From positions 306,013,236 through 306,077,235 of the forward strand of contig OY282560.1 in assembly GCA_958295665.1 (NCBI GenBank): 64,000 nt of DNA, in the 5' to 3' direction. Under the pieces are notes generated by a model, which saw only the letters and a program-made list of their open reading frames with translations, did not search any database and was not told the DNA's origin. Origin of the DNA: Tipula vernalis. Lineage: Eukaryota; Arthropoda; Insecta; Diptera; Tipulidae. Positions 63,946 through 64,000 of the stretch are shown here, piece by piece (position 1 is the stretch's first letter; the number at the start of each line of letters is the position of its first letter). Made by a program: the position numbers and the translations under genes.

Positions 63946-64000
63946 AGATTTTACATAAAATTGAATTTTCTACGAAATGGGTAGAAATAATCGAGCAATC

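Larger units (their letters stand above)
1..64000. repeat. 170-bp satellite DNA array, about 376 monomers, head-to-tail
   Basis: The start motif ggagcacaat recurs every 170 bp from position 1 (171, 341, 511 and so on) to the last monomer start at 63884. All monomers have the same orientation and nothing else is inserted. Phase changes come only from small indels: a 9-bp loss at 5.8 kb, 1-bp gains between 19 and 48 kb, 8-bp losses at 41.85 and 45.42 kb, and many 1-bp losses after 51.3 kb. The consensus is about 35% G+C with CpG at close to the expected frequency. Both window ends cut a monomer series, so the true array is longer. Uninterrupted 170-bp arrays with higher-order structure are typical of eukaryotic centromeric, pericentromeric or subtelomeric heterochromatin; which of these applies is inference. 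I do not recognise the family. No genes are present anywhere in it. Confidence 0.99.
51335..64000. repeat. Region G: indel-rich subfamily
   Basis: From 51335 the character changes. Class beta/gamma diagnostic sites largely disappear and new ones dominate: cattaaattcctgg, agatctcaac, tctgcgaaat, cctgttgg, aaataatcg and actgaaagagtcatcagtc. Several recurrent 1-bp losses shorten monomers to 168-169 bp: cctgtctatag (loss of G near position 33), ggataataa (loss of C near 117) and gcagatttcatt (loss of T near 17-20). Divergence between neighbours is higher than in A-F. Regions like this commonly lie toward an array edge or are older, but direction cannot be decided from one window. Confidence 0.88.

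Noticed and set aside
1..64000. CRISPR array or other prokaryotic repeat system
   Set aside because: The whole 170-bp unit is repeated; there are no short repeats separated by unique spacers, and no cas-like genes or any other genes.
1..64000. Tandem tRNA, rRNA spacer or snRNA gene repeat
   Set aside because: The 170-bp consensus shows no A/B box pair with cloverleaf arms, no poly-T terminator after a structured RNA and no recognisable rRNA or snRNA segment. The T4 runs lie inside the AT-rich core and are not placed like terminators.
1..64000. Identification as a specific named satellite or species
   Set aside because: The unit length is close to several well-known satellites (for example primate alpha satellite at 171 bp), but I see no resemblance in sequence that I can support, and length alone is not evidence of relationship.

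Overview
The whole 64 kb window is one uninterrupted head-to-tail array of a single satellite DNA. The monomer is 170 bp and about 35% G+C; by my count of the consensus it has 30 C, 30 G and 5 CpG. There are about 376 monomers, all in the same orientation, and the array runs off both ends of the window. I found no gene, RNA gene, transposon, microsatellite block or unique sequence. The only two open frames above background (62.4-63.1 kb) are read-throughs of mutated satellite that start on TTG, so I do not call them genes. A multi-kilobase array with nested higher-order repeats (HORs) points to eukaryotic heterochromatin (centromeric, pericentromeric, subtelomeric or sex-chromosome), probably from a long-read assembly. 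I do not recognise the monomer and cannot name the species.

Layout, taking the monomer to start at ggagcacaat. (A) 1-5780: 34 monomers of exactly 170 bp, partly in a 340-bp dimer rhythm. (B) 5781-8661: a 161-bp deleted monomer followed by diverged monomers with local dimer amplifications. (C) 8662-14441: a 17-monomer, 2890-bp HOR, two copies. (D) 14442-18861: mixed monomers, including a run of six nearly identical ones. (E) 18862-33.7 kb: HORs of 8, 10 and 26 monomers carrying 171-bp monomers with one extra G. (F) 33.7-51.3 kb: mosaic of three monomer classes, with a 510-bp trimer, a block duplicated about 22 monomers away and a recurrent 162-bp deleted monomer. (G) 51335-64000: a different, more indel-rich subfamily with HORs of 6 monomers (1017 bp) and 5 monomers (848-853 bp).

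Three monomer classes recur through B-F. Class alpha has cattaatttcctggtc, attcgag and tctaaat. Class beta has gattaatttcctcgtc with either ggagatttt or gggaatttt. Class gamma has catttatttcctggtc, atttgag and tacaaat. HORs are built by ordering these classes. Block distances equal whole multiples of 170 plus or minus the visible indels in between, which is the signature of unequal exchange or replication-based amplification in monomer register.

Monomer positions 51-90 vary least by eye and hold two overlapping inverted repeats and roughly helically spaced A/T tracts. This is the best candidate for a functional (structural) element. Nothing in the sequence supports a new protein-based system.
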